From assembly GCF_003071345.1 (NCBI RefSeq), contig NZ_QCYK01000003.1, positions 186,001 through 250,000 of the forward strand: a stretch of DNA of 64,000 bases, given 5' to 3'. The notes under the pieces were generated by a model. It was not told where the DNA came from. It saw nothing but the letters and a program-made list of their open reading frames with translations, and ran no database searches. The position numbers were made by a program, and so were the translations under genes. The stretch's first letter is position 1. Each line of letters begins with the position of its first letter. Of the stretch, positions 51,057 through 59,033 are shown in pieces. This DNA comes from Chitinophaga parva (GTDB taxonomy: Bacteria; Bacteroidota; Bacteroidia; Chitinophagales; Chitinophagaceae).

Positions 51057-52517
51057 CTAGTTCTGGTAACCGGTGTTCTGGTGCAGGTTCAGGTCCTGTA
51101 TCAGGTCGTTGCTGGGCAGGGGCCACAGTGCTTTGAAGCTGGCCCAGGTGCCGCCGCGTTTTTCTGCTACGGCGGTCATTACATTATCAATGGTGCCGCT
51201 GCGTTTCAGGTCAAAGAAACGCTGGCCGCCTTCTGTGAAATATTCCACGCGGCGCTCCTGCAAAATGGCTGTGAGCAGGGCGGCCCCGCTGGCGTTAGTA
51301 TTGCCCAGGCCTGCGCGGTTACGCACCGTGTTCAGGTCTGCCTGCGCGCCGGCCAGGTTGTTGCCAAGGTGGGCGCGGGCCTCTGCGCGGATCAGGTATT
51401 GTTCTGCAAAGCGCAGCTGTACCGAGTTTTCAGGGCCTGGCGTAGCAGAGCGGTACTTGTTGATGAGGTAGAAGGTATCTGCAGGATTGCTTCCGCCGGC
51501 GGGCGCTATCGCGGGGCGCAGCCAGTGGGAGAAGCGGTTGTCGCCGCTTTCAAAAGCCGCTACCAGTTCATCGCTGGCCACGTAGCTGATGCCGTATTTG
51601 AAAGGTGTTTCGCCGGGTTGCATGGTAGCAGGTGTGGAGTTGTTGTATTGTGCAAAATCGTAAGTGGTATTTACCGTCGCCCCGGGGATGCTCATCAGCG
51701 CCAGCTCCCATACGGATTCCCGGCTACCCACCAGGAATACGGAATCCAGTGCTTCCAGGTGGTAGGTCCCTGTGGCATTGATCACCGTTGTTGCCTGGGC
51801 TTCCGCGTTGGCCCAGTCTTCGTTGTAGAGATAAGCCCTTGCCAGGAGGGCCGTTGCGGCAAGCTTGTTTGGCCGCACACGGGCGGTGGTGGGCAGGCCG
51901 TACCCGTCGCTGTAATTATCCGGCAGCAGTGACTGGGCTTTCAGCAGGTCTGCGATGATCTGTTTGTACACGTCTGCCTTGGGGCTGCGGGAAAGATGGT
52001 TGTTGGTTTGCAGATCAGAGGTAGTGGCCAGAGGCAGATCCCCGTAAAGATTGGCCAGGTGGAAGTACATCCAGGCGCGCAGGAAGTAGGTTTCTCCCAG
52101 CCACTGGTTCTTGTGCTCAATGGCCGCGGTGGTGCTGTTCAGTCCTTCCAGCGTGGTATTGATGCGCCAGATCTGGTTATAGAGACTGCCCCATTGGCCC
52201 ACGTTCGTTCCTGCCAGGTCGTTCAGGTAGAAGGCCTGGTTTTGCGGGTTGGTGGTGAACAGGTTGCGCAGGTCATCTATGTAGCCGGCGGTACGGAAGG
52301 GAATGGATTCCGGCCCGTTGAATTGTAGCATGGTGTACATGTTGGCAAAGTTGCCGGTGGATGCCGCCCCGGCGGAAGCGTCGGATACATAGGCCCCGTT
52401 GCCGGCTATCTGGTCCACCGGGAGCGGGATCTGGAGGTATTTTTTACAGCTACCCATTGCTGCCATTACCAGGGCGCCCAGGAGCAGTTTCGTTGTATGT
52501 GCAGTGAATCGTTTCAT
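51057..52517 (-). CDS. SusD/RagB-type lipoprotein (second locus)
   Basis: Protein of 486 aa, lipoprotein signal with Cys24 (LVMAAMGSCKKYL). SusD helical pattern with ETYFLRAWMYFHLANLYGDLPL and the conserved ERRVEYFTEGGQRFFDLKRSG near the C-terminus. It forms the substrate lid of the SusC encoded 12 bases upstream. The substrate is probably not a polysaccharide, as no hydrolase follows. Confidence 0.95.
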   Translation of the reverse strand: MKRFTAHTTKLLLGALVMAAMGSCKKYLQIPLPVDQIAGNGAYVSDASAGAASTGNFANMYTMLQFNGPESIPFRTAGYIDDLRNLFTTNPQNQAFYLNDLAGTNVGQWGSLYNQIWRINTTLEGLNSTTAAIEHKNQWLGETYFLRAWMYFHLANLYGDLPLATTSDLQTNNHLSRSPKADVYKQIIADLLKAQSLLPDNYSDGYGLPTTARVRPNKLAATALLARAYLYNEDWANAEAQATTVINATGTYHLEALDSVFLVGSRESVWELALMSIPGATVNTTYDFAQYNNSTPATMQPGETPFKYGISYVASDELVAAFESGDNRFSHWLRPAIAPAGGSNPADTFYLINKYRSATPGPENSVQLRFAEQYLIRAEARAHLGNNLAGAQADLNTVRNRAGLGNTNASGAALLTAILQERRVEYFTEGGQRFFDLKRSGTIDNVMTAVAEKRGGTWASFKALWPLPSNDLIQDLNLHQNTGYQN

Positions 52518-52529
52518 GTTTGCGCGCGT

Positions 52530-55500
52530 TTAAAGATTAATACTGAGGCCACCAGTGAGAATGCGAAGCGGCGGCATGCTACCCGGTGTCAGGTTTTCGG
52601 GGTCCAGGCCACCTTTATATTTGGAAATGGTGAGCAGGTTCTGGGCCTGGAAGAACACGCTGGCGCCGGTCATACGGGCTTTCCTGACCAGCTTGGGCGA
52701 CAGGCTGTAGGAGAGGTTCAGGTTACTCAGGCGGGCGTAGGTGGCGCGCTCATATGCACCCGTGCTGAGTGCAAAATTGCCTTGCCCCAGGATGGCCGCA
52801 ATGCCTTGCGATACCTTGGGTACGTCCGTATGATCGCCGGGATGTTGCCAGCGCCGCAGCCATTCCGTTGTGGTATTGACATTGAACTGGCCGGGCATCT
52901 GGGACTGGGAGCCCAGGAAGTTCCTGCCAATGCGGTTCCTGAATTCGAAGAACACATCCAGGTGCAGGCGGTTGTAGGTAAAACTATTGCCAATGCCGCC
53001 GAAGTATTTTGGCGCAAGATCCACGTACTGCGTTTTATCTTTTACCTGGTCCAGTTGCACCGGCGAGAGGAAAGGCGTAAACGGGCCTTTATCTCCTTTG
53101 GCATTGATATAAGTATAACTACCGGTTTCAGGATCTACCCCTGCATAGTTGTAAAGCTTCTGCAGGAAGGGCGATTTGCCGATCACATAGGAAGTGCTCA
53201 CCGCGGAGGTACTCAGGCCGGGATAGGCCACCAGTATGGATTTGGGGATGGTCATGTTAATAGTGGTAGACCAGGTGAAATGATGATTCCTGACATTATA
53301 GGTAGTGAGGCTCAGTTCCCATCCACTGGTGCGGATCAGCGCAGGGGAGTTCAGCGGGTATTGTGTAAAACCGGTTACAGACGACAGGAAGCTGGTCACC
53401 AGCTGGTGGGAGGTCATGTCGTTATAGTAATCACCGTCAAAGGTGATGCGGCCTTTGAAGAACTCCAGGTAAAGGCCCAGTTCCCGCTTTTTGATCTGCT
53501 CCCATTGCAGGTTGGGATTGGCCAGGCGTGTGGGCGTAAGGCCCGCTACACCGCCATAGGAGCGGGTGGTGGAGTAAGTGGAAAGGTACTGGTAATCCTT
53601 GATGCCATCATTGCCGGTGATGCCGTAACTGCCACGCAGTTTACCAAAAGAGAGGCCGGGAACCTGGTCTTTCACCCAGGGTTCTTCGGTAAAGATCCAG
53701 GCGGCGCCTACGGAGCCAAATGCGCCGAACTGTTTATTCTCTCCAAACTTGGTAGACCCGTCGTAGCGGCCATTAAGACTGAGCAGGTATTTATCAGCCC
53801 AGTTGTATTTGACAATACCAAAATAACCCAGGTTGCGGCCGGGTGTCTGGCTATAGTTAGCAGTCACCGTTGTCGCAAGGGATGGATTGTACAGCAGTGC
53901 ATCGCCAATAAAACCGGTGCCGGAAATAGAACTGTAAGGATTGAATTTATCCACGAGGGTCACCCCTACGCGGGTGTCCATGGTGCCCTTTTTGCCGAGC
54001 TTAAAGGTGTAGGCAATGTTGGGGTCCAGTGTCCAGGTGCGGATGTTGTATTCCCCGCGGGCGGAGTTAATGCGTAACGCCACATTGCCTACCGGCTGGA
54101 AATAATCCGTAGGCGCCGCCCGGAAATCCCGTCCCATCAGGAGGTTGTAGCCGATCGTTGCATTGAAGGTAAGCCCTTTCACCGGCTCATAACGCAGCAC
54201 GGTATTGCCCAGCAGGTTATTGGTGGTACTGTTGTACAGCAGCTTGATGTCTGAAAGCAGGTTCTGATTGCTGCCGATGTCGCTCCAGTTTAGCTGCCCG
54301 TCCGGCCCCAGCAGGGGTGGCGCATTGGGGGCCAGGGTGGAGATGCCCAGGTTGGAAAGGTCGCCTGGTTTGGTGTTATTCATGTTGGAAGAAAAACCAC
54401 CGGACATATCGAAGTAGAATTTCTTGTTGGGCGAAGTGCTGTTCAGGTCAAAGCGCAGGCCAATGTCCCTGGTATTGCCGCCCCCCAGTTGCACGCTTCC
54501 CTGCTGGTGGAAAAGCCCGCTGATGCGGTAATTCACCATCCCATTGCCGCCGCCGTAGGCTGCGTTCACCTCTGTATTCACCGGGTGCAGGCCGGTGGCG
54601 TAGCGTTGCCAGTCCGTGTAGCGGGTGGTGTCCCAGGTGCCATTCAGGTCCAGGTCTGCGGCCTTGGGCTGTGCGTTGTCATTGGCAAAGGCTTCGCGCC
54701 GGAGGGCCAGGTATTGCTGGGTATTGAGCAGCTTGGGCATGCTGCCGCGCATGGATACGCCGCTACGCGCATTTACCGAAAGCTGGGGTGTGCCGGCCTT
54801 GCCTTTCTTCGTGGTGATGAGGATCACCCCGTTGGCCCCGCGTGAGCCATAGATAGCGGTAGCGTCTGCGTCTTTCAGCACCGTTACACTTTCTATTTCA
54901 GAAGGCGACAGGAAGTTGAGCGCACTGCCGCCCTGGGATATAACGTTGTTCAGATCTCCGTTGTTGAGGTAATTCAGTGTTTCATTGGCAGGGTAGGTAA
55001 CGCCATCCACCACGAAGAGCGGCTGGGATAAATTAAAGCTGCTGTTGCCACGGATCTGTGTTACGTAAGACGCATTGGGCAGGCCGGAGTTCTGCGTGAT
55101 ATAGAGTCCCGGTACGCGGCCCTGGAGGGCGGAGAGCACGTTGGTCACCGGGTTGATGCTGATCTCTTTGGCCGTTACCGTTGTTACGTTACCGGTGAGC
55201 AGGCGCTTGCTGGTCTGGCCGTAAGCGAGGATCTGTACCTCGTCCAGGGCGCTTACGTTGTCTTTCAGGATGATGTTGAACGGGTTGGCCAGTTCCTTGC
55301 CGGTGATCTCCCGGGTGGTGTAGCCAATGAAAGTCACGACCACTACAGATCTTTCCCGGTCAGGTACGAAGAGGGTGAACTGCCCTTCGTTGTTGGTTAC
55401 CGCGCCGGTACTGGTATTCTTTACCTTCAGCGTTACGCCGGGTAAAGGATTGCCTGCTTCATCGGTCACTTTACCAATGAGTACAATAGGCTGTGCTGCG

Positions 55501-55883
55501 CTGATGGGTTTATAGAAATCCATGTTGCGGTGGGTGATCACCACCGTGTTGTCGATCACGGCATAACGCAGTGGCAAGGCCTGGAAACAGGCGTCCAGGG
55601 CCTCCTGCAGCGTGGCGTTGTGAATGTCTACGTTTACATGCGGGGCCTGCCTTACCAGGTCCGCATTGTAAAAGAACGTGTAACCGCTCTGTTTTTCGAG
55701 TTGGTTTAAAATGCTTTTAAGACTGGCATCCCTTTCGGAAAGGTTGATATGTTGGCTGAAAACGGAAGCGCTGACGTGCAGGCATCCAATGAGTGATAGA
55801 ACACTGGTTAATTTCATAACCACAAAGATTTTTTTGCACCGGCGCAAAGTGGCCAGTGATAAGGAAAAACGGGAAATTTCCAT
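52530..55883 (-). CDS. SusC-type TonB-dependent receptor (second locus)
   Basis: Protein of 1117 aa from the ATG at 55883 (MEISRFSLSLATLRRCKK), followed by an internal MKLTSVLSLIGCLHVSASVFSQ signal. The layout equals that of the susC at 33024. STN domain about 45-115, CNA-like domain about 130-215 (LIGKVTDEAGNPLPGVTLKVKN), plug with VDGVTYPAN, barrel to the C-terminus (LTGGLSINL). STN interaction with the FecR at 56108-57235 should couple substrate binding to gene expression. An antisense promoter element overlaps the start codon. Confidence 0.95.
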   Translation of the reverse strand: MEISRFSLSLATLRRCKKIFVVMKLTSVLSLIGCLHVSASVFSQHINLSERDASLKSILNQLEKQSGYTFFYNADLVRQAPHVNVDIHNATLQEALDACFQALPLRYAVIDNTVVITHRNMDFYKPISAAQPIVLIGKVTDEAGNPLPGVTLKVKNTSTGAVTNNEGQFTLFVPDRERSVVVVTFIGYTTREITGKELANPFNIILKDNVSALDEVQILAYGQTSKRLLTGNVTTVTAKEISINPVTNVLSALQGRVPGLYITQNSGLPNASYVTQIRGNSSFNLSQPLFVVDGVTYPANETLNYLNNGDLNNVISQGGSALNFLSPSEIESVTVLKDADATAIYGSRGANGVILITTKKGKAGTPQLSVNARSGVSMRGSMPKLLNTQQYLALRREAFANDNAQPKAADLDLNGTWDTTRYTDWQRYATGLHPVNTEVNAAYGGGNGMVNYRISGLFHQQGSVQLGGGNTRDIGLRFDLNSTSPNKKFYFDMSGGFSSNMNNTKPGDLSNLGISTLAPNAPPLLGPDGQLNWSDIGSNQNLLSDIKLLYNSTTNNLLGNTVLRYEPVKGLTFNATIGYNLLMGRDFRAAPTDYFQPVGNVALRINSARGEYNIRTWTLDPNIAYTFKLGKKGTMDTRVGVTLVDKFNPYSSISGTGFIGDALLYNPSLATTVTANYSQTPGRNLGYFGIVKYNWADKYLLSLNGRYDGSTKFGENKQFGAFGSVGAAWIFTEEPWVKDQVPGLSFGKLRGSYGITGNDGIKDYQYLSTYSTTRSYGGVAGLTPTRLANPNLQWEQIKKRELGLYLEFFKGRITFDGDYYNDMTSHQLVTSFLSSVTGFTQYPLNSPALIRTSGWELSLTTYNVRNHHFTWSTTINMTIPKSILVAYPGLSTSAVSTSYVIGKSPFLQKLYNYAGVDPETGSYTYINAKGDKGPFTPFLSPVQLDQVKDKTQYVDLAPKYFGGIGNSFTYNRLHLDVFFEFRNRIGRNFLGSQSQMPGQFNVNTTTEWLRRWQHPGDHTDVPKVSQGIAAILGQGNFALSTGAYERATYARLSNLNLSYSLSPKLVRKARMTGASVFFQAQNLLTISKYKGGLDPENLTPGSMPPLRILTGGLSINL

Positions 55884-55890
55884 ACATTTG
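55883..55890 (+). promoter_or_regulatory. -7 element antisense to the second susC start codon
   Basis: TACATTTG on the plus strand; its first T is the complement of the A of the susC ATG, the same register as at 33024. No TTG at -33. Confidence 0.5.
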
Positions 55891-55896
55891 TTTGGT

Positions 55897-55997
55897 TTTG
55901 GGCTTTTGGTTGATAATTAGTTTAGACAATAGCTGTTAGCGATCAGTCCCTGACCTTTTTTCGCCGGCATGTGGTCGTAACACATGCCGGTTTTTTT
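55897..55997 (+). ncRNA. Predicted cis-antisense small RNA over the second susC leader
   Basis: Predicted RNA of about 100 nt from near 55897 to the T run ending at 55997. It ends in a strong intrinsic terminator, CCGGCATGTG (55964-55973) with CACATGCCGG (55981-55990) and seven T. On the susC strand the hairpin is flanked by A runs, so it cannot terminate susC. A small TCAG-TCC-CTGA hairpin and a run of six T precede the terminator, as in the first predicted RNA. Only the -7 promoter element is recognisable. The start site is estimated from it. Confidence 0.6.
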
Positions 55998-56107
55998 GTC
56001 ATTGACCAATTTAATTCCAGCACAGCAGCGGTGCTGTGCAATGTGTTGGTATGGATGAAAAGTTGTGGTAAGGCGGAATGCCGTTATGGCGGATCTTTTG
56101 GTTGATA

Positions 56108-57235
56108 TTATCTCAATATGATCTTTCTCCCTTCTATTTTAAAGTTAATGCCACTGGCGGCCAGCACCTGCAGGGCGGTAGAGGCCTTTACGTTGCGGGA
56201 GATCTTCCCGCTGAAGCGCTCTGCCGGCAGGGGACCGTCAAACACCACGTCTACATCGTACCAGCGGCCCAGCTGGCGCATGATGGCGGATATGTCTGCA
56301 TTGTTGAAGGCAAACTGCTCATGCTGCCAGGCCATGGCGGTGGCGGTATCTGCTTCTTTTACCAGGCTGAGGTGCCCTTTGCCGAGCAGGGCCTGACTAC
56401 CTGGTTGTAACAAGCAGGAGTCCTGCAGGCCCATCACCCGTACGCTCCCCTGGGTAAGGGTGGTGGTGATCACCGGTTCGTCGGTGTATGCATTTATATT
56501 AAAGTGAGTGCCCAGTACATCCGTTCTTTGCTGACGGGTGATGACGTGAAAAGGTTTGGCCGCATCGGGGGCTACTTCAAAGTAAGCCTCCCCATCAAGG
56601 GTCACCGTGCGTTCATTGCCGGCAAAGTAGACCGGGAAACGCAGGCTGGAAGCGGCATTCAGCCACACCTTGGTGCCATCTGTCAGCACTATTTCATAAG
56701 TGCCGCCCCTGGGCGTGCTGATCGTGTTCATGATGCCGGCATCAGCCTTGGAGGCCGGGGCATCATTGTTATAGCGGATCAGCCCATTGGCCTGTATTGC
56801 TTTGCCGGTAGGTACCAGTGCGCTGACATTATTTACCAGAGAAATATGCTGCCCGTCCTCCGTGATCAGCGTGGCGCGGCGGGTGCCGGGTGCAAGGTCT
56901 GCGGCGGCAGTCACGGCCACTGGCTGCACTGGCTGGCGGTACTGCTGAACGTAAAGGACACCTGCGCCGGCCACCAGGATAAGGACGGCTGCGGCTATGG
57001 CCCGCCAGTAACGGCCCCCCCTGCGTTTCACTACCCGCAGCGGCAAAGCCTGCCCGGTAGTGGATTGCAGCCGCTGGTGCAATTGCATTTCCTTGTTATG
57101 CCATTCCCTGTCATCCAGTACGGGTTCTTCCCCGTGTATGCTGTCGTACCACGCTTCAATAAATTCCTGCTCGGCCGGCGTAGCCTGGCCGGCATTATAT
57201 TTTGCGATCAGTTGCCTGAGTTCTTGCAGTTCCAA
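56108..57235 (-). CDS. FecR-family anti-sigma factor (second locus)
   Basis: Protein of 375 aa. Short cytoplasmic part (1-82), membrane segment about 79-97 (WRAIAAAVLILVAGAGVLYV), periplasmic FecR domain with STPRGGTYEIVLTDGTKVWLNAASSL and GEAYFEVAPDAAKPFHV, and a C-terminal DUF4974 domain (FAFNNADISAIMRQLGRWYDVDVVF). Partner of the ECF sigma factor 62 bases upstream and of the SusC downstream. Confidence 0.95.
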   Translation of the reverse strand: MELQELRQLIAKYNAGQATPAEQEFIEAWYDSIHGEEPVLDDREWHNKEMQLHQRLQSTTGQALPLRVVKRRGGRYWRAIAAAVLILVAGAGVLYVQQYRQPVQPVAVTAAADLAPGTRRATLITEDGQHISLVNNVSALVPTGKAIQANGLIRYNNDAPASKADAGIMNTISTPRGGTYEIVLTDGTKVWLNAASSLRFPVYFAGNERTVTLDGEAYFEVAPDAAKPFHVITRQQRTDVLGTHFNINAYTDEPVITTTLTQGSVRVMGLQDSCLLQPGSQALLGKGHLSLVKEADTATAMAWQHEQFAFNNADISAIMRQLGRWYDVDVVFDGPLPAERFSGKISRNVKASTALQVLAASGINFKIEGRKIILR

Positions 57236-57297
57236 AGCGCGCTTTTTTAATTATCAGGTAAGGAAAGAAAAAGTACTAAGTAGGCCTGAATTTTTTT

Positions 57298-57894
57298 TCA
57301 AAGCTGGTGCAGCCCGGAAAATAACAGGAAGCCCATTACCAGCAAGGGATTTTCATAGCGGCGGATGCGCTCCCGCAGGCGGGCGGTGGCCGCATGCAAC
57401 TGGTTCTTAACAGTTTGTTCGGAAAGGGAAAGCTGCCCGGCGATGGCCTTAATAGAGAGGTGCTGGTCGCGCCGCAACAAGTAGATGGCGCGCATGCGCT
57501 CCGGCATGCGGTCGGTTTCTTCGGAGATCACAGCCTGTAGTTCTTTATTCACCAGCAGGTTATAACCGGAGGGGGCGCGGTGTTCCGGTTGGGCTGCTAC
57601 TTTCATGGCATAGCGCAGGCGTACTTCGTTCTTCTCAAAATGCTGGAGTACTTTATTGCGCAGGATGCCGTACAGGTAGGGGAGCAGGCGGGTGTCCGGC
57701 GCCAGCTGGTCCAGGTTGTGCCAAAAGGCTATATAGGTTTCCTGCACCAGGTCCTGTGCGAGGTCGTCCTGTTGTACTTTACGGAAGGCTTGCAGGTAAA
57801 GGGATTGCCAATACTGGCGGAAGGCCAGTTCAAAAGCCTTGTGCCGGTCGGAGCCGGCGGTAGCCAGTATGTCGTCGTCGGGAACATGCACCAT
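57298..57894 (-). CDS. ECF RNA polymerase sigma factor (second locus)
   Basis: Protein of 198 aa from the ATG at 57894 (MVHVPDDDILATAGSD); ATGs further upstream extend the frame without sigma homology. Region 2 is AFELAFRQYWQSLYLQAFRKVQQDDLAQDLVQETYIAFWHNL, region 4 is DRMPERMRAIYLLRRDQHLSIKAIAGQLSLSEQTVKNQL. It controls the downstream fecR-susCD-tlpA-M16 cluster by analogy with other FecI-like systems. Confidence 0.94.
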   Translation of the reverse strand: MVHVPDDDILATAGSDRHKAFELAFRQYWQSLYLQAFRKVQQDDLAQDLVQETYIAFWHNLDQLAPDTRLLPYLYGILRNKVLQHFEKNEVRLRYAMKVAAQPEHRAPSGYNLLVNKELQAVISEETDRMPERMRAIYLLRRDQHLSIKAIAGQLSLSEQTVKNQLHAATARLRERIRRYENPLLVMGFLLFSGLHQL

Positions 57895-58168
57895 AATTTC
57901 GGTCGATCGCCCGGTAAGGTACATATTATTTGGGGCAAATACCCCGGGGATATACAACATTTTGGCCGGGATCATCCTCCATGGAATTTGCTGCGCCCAC
58001 AAAAAGGAATCAATTTTGTTGTGTATCTTAGTGGCCGGTTTTTTCCACCCTGCCTTAACCTGCAACTATGCCAGACCGGTTTCACCGGCCAGGATTTCCT
58101 TACACTGCAACGCTGACAAGACACGAATCATCAGAACAATTTTTTACCTGTAGCACAAACGAAGGACC

Positions 58169-58939
58169 ATGAGCGTTCACATTGAGGTAGCGTCCCATTA
58201 TGAATTTCTAAGAGCGTATGTAGAACAAATACCGGCCAGCTTTAACAGTATGGGAACCGCCGTGCACTCCGCACGGAACGTTATACGCGTTGATATACAA
58301 AACAACATAAAGCTGGTGATCAAATCCTACCGGCAGATCTACATCTTTAACCGCTTCTTCTATGCCAATATAGTGCCCTCCAAGGCCAAGCGCGCTTTCC
58401 TGTATGCCCAAAGGCTGATCAGCAAAGGGTTCCAGACACCCACACCGGTTGCATACATCGAGTGCGTAGATAATGGATTAATGCGGGACAGCTATTTTAT
58501 CAGCACCTACATAGATTACCAGCCATTGAAAGACATTTACCAGTTGCCAAGGGAAGAGGCTTTGCAGATCCTGGACCAGCTGGCCGCATTCACCTGCCAC
58601 CTCCATGCAGCAGGTATTTATCACAAGGACTATTCCATCGGCAATATCCTCTTTAAAAAGAACCACGAAGGGTACTACGATTTTTCGCTGGTGGATAATA
58701 ACCGCATGCGCTTTGCCAAGGGCTCGTTTGCAGACCGGATGAAGAACCTGCGCCGCCTGGACCTGCCGTTGCCCATGCTGGCCTATTTCTGCCAGCAGTA
58801 TGCGCGGGTGAACGGGGAAAATGATCTGCTATCGCTCACTACCATGCTGAACTACCGTAAGCACCGCCTGGTGTACCGCACCCGTAAGGACAGGATGAAG
58901 CATATTTTCAGGTGGTTTTTACCGTTCGGACAAGCGTGA
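58169..58939 (+). CDS. Lipopolysaccharide-kinase (WaaP/InaA)-like protein
   Basis: Protein of 256 aa with a protein-kinase-like fold: Lys52 in LVIKSY as ATP-binding lysine, YHKDYSIGNIL (151-161) as the catalytic loop with His152, Asp154 and Asn159, and FSLVDNNRM (172-180) with Asp176 as the Mg-binding Asp. This places it with the Kdo/WaaP and InaA kinases, which phosphorylate lipopolysaccharide sugars, though protein substrates cannot be excluded. It stands alone, divergent from the ECF sigma gene. Confidence 0.88.
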   Translation: MSVHIEVASHYEFLRAYVEQIPASFNSMGTAVHSARNVIRVDIQNNIKLVIKSYRQIYIFNRFFYANIVPSKAKRAFLYAQRLISKGFQTPTPVAYIECVDNGLMRDSYFISTYIDYQPLKDIYQLPREEALQILDQLAAFTCHLHAAGIYHKDYSIGNILFKKNHEGYYDFSLVDNNRMRFAKGSFADRMKNLRRLDLPLPMLAYFCQQYARVNGENDLLSLTTMLNYRKHRLVYRTRKDRMKHIFRWFLPFGQA

Positions 58940-59033
58940 TCCTTTTGGTTTAATAAACTGTAAGTTGTTTGCACGAGATCAAACACCGCGCAGGCATATA
59001 GTGCGGCGTTCTACGCCTGCAAGGCGTTGGCCG

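Noticed and set aside
52497-54077. Plus-strand ORF of 526 aa
   Set aside because: Antisense to the second susC; composition of a shadow frame.
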